Source: an uncultured Pseudomonadota bacterium (GTDB lineage: Bacteria; Lernaellota; Lernaellaia; Lernaellales; Lernaellaceae). From it: 7,896 nucleotides of DNA. A program made the translations under genes and the position numbers. The stretch lies in assembly GCA_937967875.1 (NCBI GenBank), contig CALBTQ010000441.1, positions 1 to 7,896 of the forward strand. Reading direction: 5' to 3'. Within the stretch, counting starts at the first letter, position 1. The number at the start of each line of letters is the position of its first letter. The notes beneath the pieces were generated by a model. That model did no database searches. It saw only the letters and a list, made by a program, of their open reading frames with translations, and had not been told where the DNA came from. Below, one piece after another: positions 5,600 to 7,896 of the stretch.

Positions 5600-7510
5600 C
5601 TACGCCTTGCGCCGCAGCACACGCTTGTCGCCCACGCGCAGCGTCAGCTTGACGCCGTCGAAGTACTCGGCCAGCGGAATCGACCATTTACGCGACAGCC
5701 CGAACAACGCCTTAAAGCCCTGTGCGTCGATTTCGCCGTGTTCCTGCAAATAGACGGTCAGCTCGTCCTGCGCCCGGCGCAACGTCGCCGCGTCGAAAAA
5801 CAGGATGCCGCCGATGCGCACGATTTCCTCCGCGCGCAGCAACATCGCCAGCGCTTCGTCCAGCAGCTTGCCCGCGCCGTGCGCGTCCTGCAGTTCCTTG
5901 AGCGTCGGCGCGCTCATCCCCGCCGCGCGCACGCTCGCCTGAATCGCGTCGCGCATTTTCTGCAGATCCTCGTCGGCGGTGACCGAATGGCTCGCCAGTC
6001 GCGCGTTGCCGCCTTCGAGCGCCACGCGTCCCTCGGCGGTCAGCTCGCTCAGCGCCCGCTGAAACACCTTCGCCTCGCCACCCTTGAGCGACTGCGCGGT
6101 CAGCTCCGCGCGGCTCAGCCCCGGCGCGCTCGGATGCGCCCGGTGATGCGCCTCCAGCAGCGCGACGATATCGTTCATGATCTCGCGCAACGTTTCCGCG
6201 TCGACCGCGCGGTCCGAATCCTTGTCCACGCGAATGATGCGCCGGTGGCTCAGCAGTTGCTGATAGGCCTCGCGCAGCGGCTTGCCCGCCACGCCCAGCA
6301 GCGGGGCGAGATGATCGGGCGTGATGCCGCGCCGGCCCGTGCCGCGCACCTGCACGGCCATGCGCTCGACCAGGTCGCCGGCGAACAGAATTTCCAGATC
6401 CTCCAGCGCCCGCTTGAACGGCGCGCGATGCTTGCGCGGATGCGAGTTGAGCACCGTGCCGCCGCCGACGGTCGTCACCGGCGAATACGAACGCAGCACG
6501 AAATGGTCGCCGGGCAGCGCGATGACCGGCTCGACCAGCCGCAGTTGCACCATGCCGTGTTTGCCCGGTTCGATCTGCTCGGCGCTCAGCGGCGCCGCGA
6601 AAGCCATCACCTCGCGCGTGAAGCTGTGCAGCCGCACGCGGCTGCGGCGCTTGACCGGCCGCGGCGCGTCTTTTTCGACATGCAACTCGACGTCGAGCAT
6701 CCGCGTGGGCAGCAGCATTCCCGGCGTCGCCAGCATCTCGCCGCGCTGCACCTCGTCGATCGCCACGCCCTGCAAATTGATCGCCGTGCGCTGTCCGGCA
6801 AACGCGGTGTCGGCGGCCCGGCCGTGCACCTGCAGGCCGCGCACCTTGCACGTGCGGCCCGCCGGCAGAATCTCGACCATGTCGCCGACGTTGATCTTCC
6901 CCGCGATGGTCGTGCCCGTGACCACCGTGCCGAAGCCGCGCATGGTAAACACGCGGTCGATCGGCAGGCGGAAGATGCCGCTGTCGCTGCGCGGCGTCAC
7001 GCTTGCCGCCATCGCGTCGATCGCCGCGAGCAGCTCGTCCTTGCCTTCGCCGGTGAGCGAGCTGACCGGCACGATCGGCGCCTCGGCCAGAAACGTATCG
7101 GCGATCAGGCCGCGCACATCCTCGACGGCCAGCGCGCGGATTTCCTCGTCGACCATGTCGATCTTGGTCAGCGCCACCAGCCCGCTGCGGATGCCCAGCA
7201 GGCGGCAGATGGCCAGGTGTTCGCGCGTTTGCGGCATCACCGCCTCGTCCGCCGCGATGACCAGCAGCACGAAATCGATGCCGCCCGCGCCCGCGACCAT
7301 CGTGCGCACGAAACGCTCGTGCCCGGGCACGTCGACCACGCCCAGCGTCGTTCCCGACGGTAGATCCAGGTGCGTGAACCCCAGTTCGATGGTGATGCCG
7401 CGCTGCTTTTCCTCGGGCAGACGATCGCAGTCGTAACCGGTCAGCAGGCGGATCAGGCTCGTCTTGCCGTGATCGATGTGCCCGGCCGTGCCCATCACCA
7501 ACCGACCCAT
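5600..7510 (-). CDS. selB: Selenocysteine-specific translation elongation factor SelB
   Basis: A 636-residue GTPase that brings Sec-tRNA to UGA codons marked by a SECIS hairpin. The G motifs are GHIDHGKT (10-17), RGITI (37-41), DVPGHE (60-65), TKID (115-118) and SSLTGEG (150-156). Domain II carries the family signature FTMRGFGTVVTGT (188-200), domain III runs to ~357, and ~375-636 forms the winged-helix repeats; the last holds SRKWSIPLAEYFD and RVGDKRVLR, typical of the mRNA-binding end. Length is normal for bacterial SelB. I chose ATG 7510 because the GTPase domain starts there and GGAGGG (7517-7522) lies 6 bases upstream; the frame stays open 96 codons further, but only as a shadow of the genes before it. 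It starts 2 bases after the DUF3343 stop, so translation is probably coupled. The stop is TAG, and no clear terminator follows in the 210-base gap. Confidence 0.97.
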   Translation of the reverse strand: MGRLVMGTAGHIDHGKTSLIRLLTGYDCDRLPEEKQRGITIELGFTHLDLPSGTTLGVVDVPGHERFVRTMVAGAGGIDFVLLVIAADEAVMPQTREHLAICRLLGIRSGLVALTKIDMVDEEIRALAVEDVRGLIADTFLAEAPIVPVSSLTGEGKDELLAAIDAMAASVTPRSDSGIFRLPIDRVFTMRGFGTVVTGTTIAGKINVGDMVEILPAGRTCKVRGLQVHGRAADTAFAGQRTAINLQGVAIDEVQRGEMLATPGMLLPTRMLDVELHVEKDAPRPVKRRSRVRLHSFTREVMAFAAPLSAEQIEPGKHGMVQLRLVEPVIALPGDHFVLRSYSPVTTVGGGTVLNSHPRKHRAPFKRALEDLEILFAGDLVERMAVQVRGTGRRGITPDHLAPLLGVAGKPLREAYQQLLSHRRIIRVDKDSDRAVDAETLREIMNDIVALLEAHHRAHPSAPGLSRAELTAQSLKGGEAKVFQRALSELTAEGRVALEGGNARLASHSVTADEDLQKMRDAIQASVRAAGMSAPTLKELQDAHGAGKLLDEALAMLLRAEEIVRIGGILFFDAATLRRAQDELTVYLQEHGEIDAQGFKALFGLSRKWSIPLAEYFDGVKLTLRVGDKRVLRRKA

Positions 7511-7512
7511 GT

Positions 7513-7767
7513 TCAGCCCTCCAGCGGTTCGAACGCGGCGCCGGCGATGCGGAACGAGCCCGTGCGGCGCGCTTGCAATGATGCGAGAAGTTCTACGATT
7601 TTCGATAGCCGCTCGCAGTCGATTTGTAAAGCCATGCCGCACTCGGGGCTGATCTGCTTGGGCGCCGGAATCAGCCGCGCGCGCAACCCGGCGGCCAGTA
7701 CGAGCTTTTCGGCTTTGATCACGTCGTGCACGCTGAGGAAGGTCAGGGCGCAGGCCTGCGAGGTCAT
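7513..7767 (-). CDS. DUF3343 protein, putative Se/S carrier
   Basis: An 84-residue protein with the DUF3343 layout: an N-terminal strand and helix (LTFLSVHDVIKAEKLVLAAG), then RLIPAPKQISPECGMALQ, with the family's conserved Cys at position 43 in the 'S..CG.al' motif. A second Cys (51) follows. Pfam describes the family as putative Se/S-carrier-like, and it recurs in selenium-trait gene clusters. The proposed role is to hold selenium or sulfur on the Cys as a persulfide or selenopersulfide, but that is not proven. The C-terminal ~20 residues (ARRTGSFRIAGAAFEPLEG) show no motif. Its ATG overlaps the stop of the upstream class V aminotransferase (ATGA) and it ends 2 bases before selB, so the three genes form one operon. 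No good ribosome binding site precedes it, which fits translational coupling. Confidence 0.85.
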   Translation of the reverse strand: MTSQACALTFLSVHDVIKAEKLVLAAGLRARLIPAPKQISPECGMALQIDCERLSKIVELLASLQARRTGSFRIAGAAFEPLEG

Positions 7768-7896
7768 CGCTGCGTCCGCAGGATGTCGCCGATCGCATCG
7801 GCGACCTCGTCCACCGCCGCGGGCGGCGTGAACAACCCGGGCGCCAAGCGCACCGTGCCGTCCGGGAACGTGCCCAACGTGCGGTGGGCGCGCGGC
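7764..7896 (-). CDS. Class V aminotransferase / cysteine desulfurase-like protein, C-terminal end
   Basis: The last 43 codons of a gene that enters from the right edge of the window and stops at TGA (7766-7764). It is too short to show as a free-standing reading frame. The residues read PRAHRTLGTFPDGTVRLAPG then LFTPPAAVDEVADAIGDIL. This matches the C-terminal end of PLP-dependent class V aminotransferases related to cysteine desulfurases, where 'G.VR.S.G..nt..eid' is a standard segment, followed by a closing helix. The catalytic Lys and active-site Cys lie outside the window, so desulfurase versus selenocysteine-lyase activity cannot be judged. The 4-base ATGA overlap with the DUF3343 gene implies the two are made together; a natural guess is that it loads sulfur or selenium onto that protein. 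Confidence 0.82.
   Translation of the reverse strand, partial: PRAHRTLGTFPDGTVRLAPGLFTPPAAVDEVADAIGDILRTQR

Noticed and set aside
5738..7363. 541- and 371-residue plus-strand frames across selB
   Set aside because: Both are antisense shadows of a gene with unmistakable GTPase motifs; their Arg/His/Ala-rich composition is typical of antisense GC-rich DNA.
7511..7798. N-terminal extension of selB by 96 codons
   Set aside because: The extension is out of frame over the DUF3343 and aminotransferase genes. SelB starts naturally at 7510 with its own ribosome binding site.

Overview
The window looks like a contig end from a GC-rich, Gram-negative, probably anaerobic bacterium that decodes selenocysteine. 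The signs are SelB, a tungsten/molybdopterin aldehyde:ferredoxin oxidoreductase, a receiver-like/DUF4388/TPR protein and a Cys-rich lipoprotein with an Asp/Gly linker. This mix resembles the former deltaproteobacteria (Myxococcota, Desulfobacterota and relatives), but that placement is inferred from protein style only. The first 46 bases are not genomic: they are Illumina library adapter and index sequence, so the left edge is an assembly artefact and the first gene is truncated there.

Layout. 47-451 (+) is the 3' end of a gene of unknown function. After an AT-rich gap, 690-2405 (+) encodes a protein with a degenerate receiver domain, a DUF4388/PATAN-like middle and C-terminal TPRs. A 345-base gap (2406-2750) holds several candidate control elements, including a long imperfect hairpin, and leads with a strong ribosome binding site into a 686-residue AOR-family enzyme (2751-4811, +). 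The AOR gene converges on a lipoprotein gene (4901-5389, -); two hairpins between them form a shared terminator region. The lipoprotein has two copies of an eight-cysteine module. Its upstream region carries a textbook sigma-54 (-24/-12) promoter and, about 100 bases further upstream, an inverted repeat placed where an enhancer-binding protein would sit.

The right third is a tightly packed minus-strand operon: the C-terminal end of a class V aminotransferase/cysteine desulfurase-like protein, a small DUF3343 (putative Se/S carrier) protein and selB. The first two overlap by ATGA and the next two are 2 bases apart. The sequence supports a selenium-handling unit in which a PLP enzyme and a Cys-bearing small protein sit directly upstream of the selenocysteine-specific elongation factor. 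No selC tRNA, selA, selD or recognisable selenoprotein is present in the window.

Most worth following up: the sigma-54 promoter with its upstream dyad driving the duplicated eight-Cys lipoprotein; the structured leader of the AOR gene; the loss of phosphorylation-site residues in the receiver-like protein; and the AOR's altered iron-site and pterin-contact motifs.
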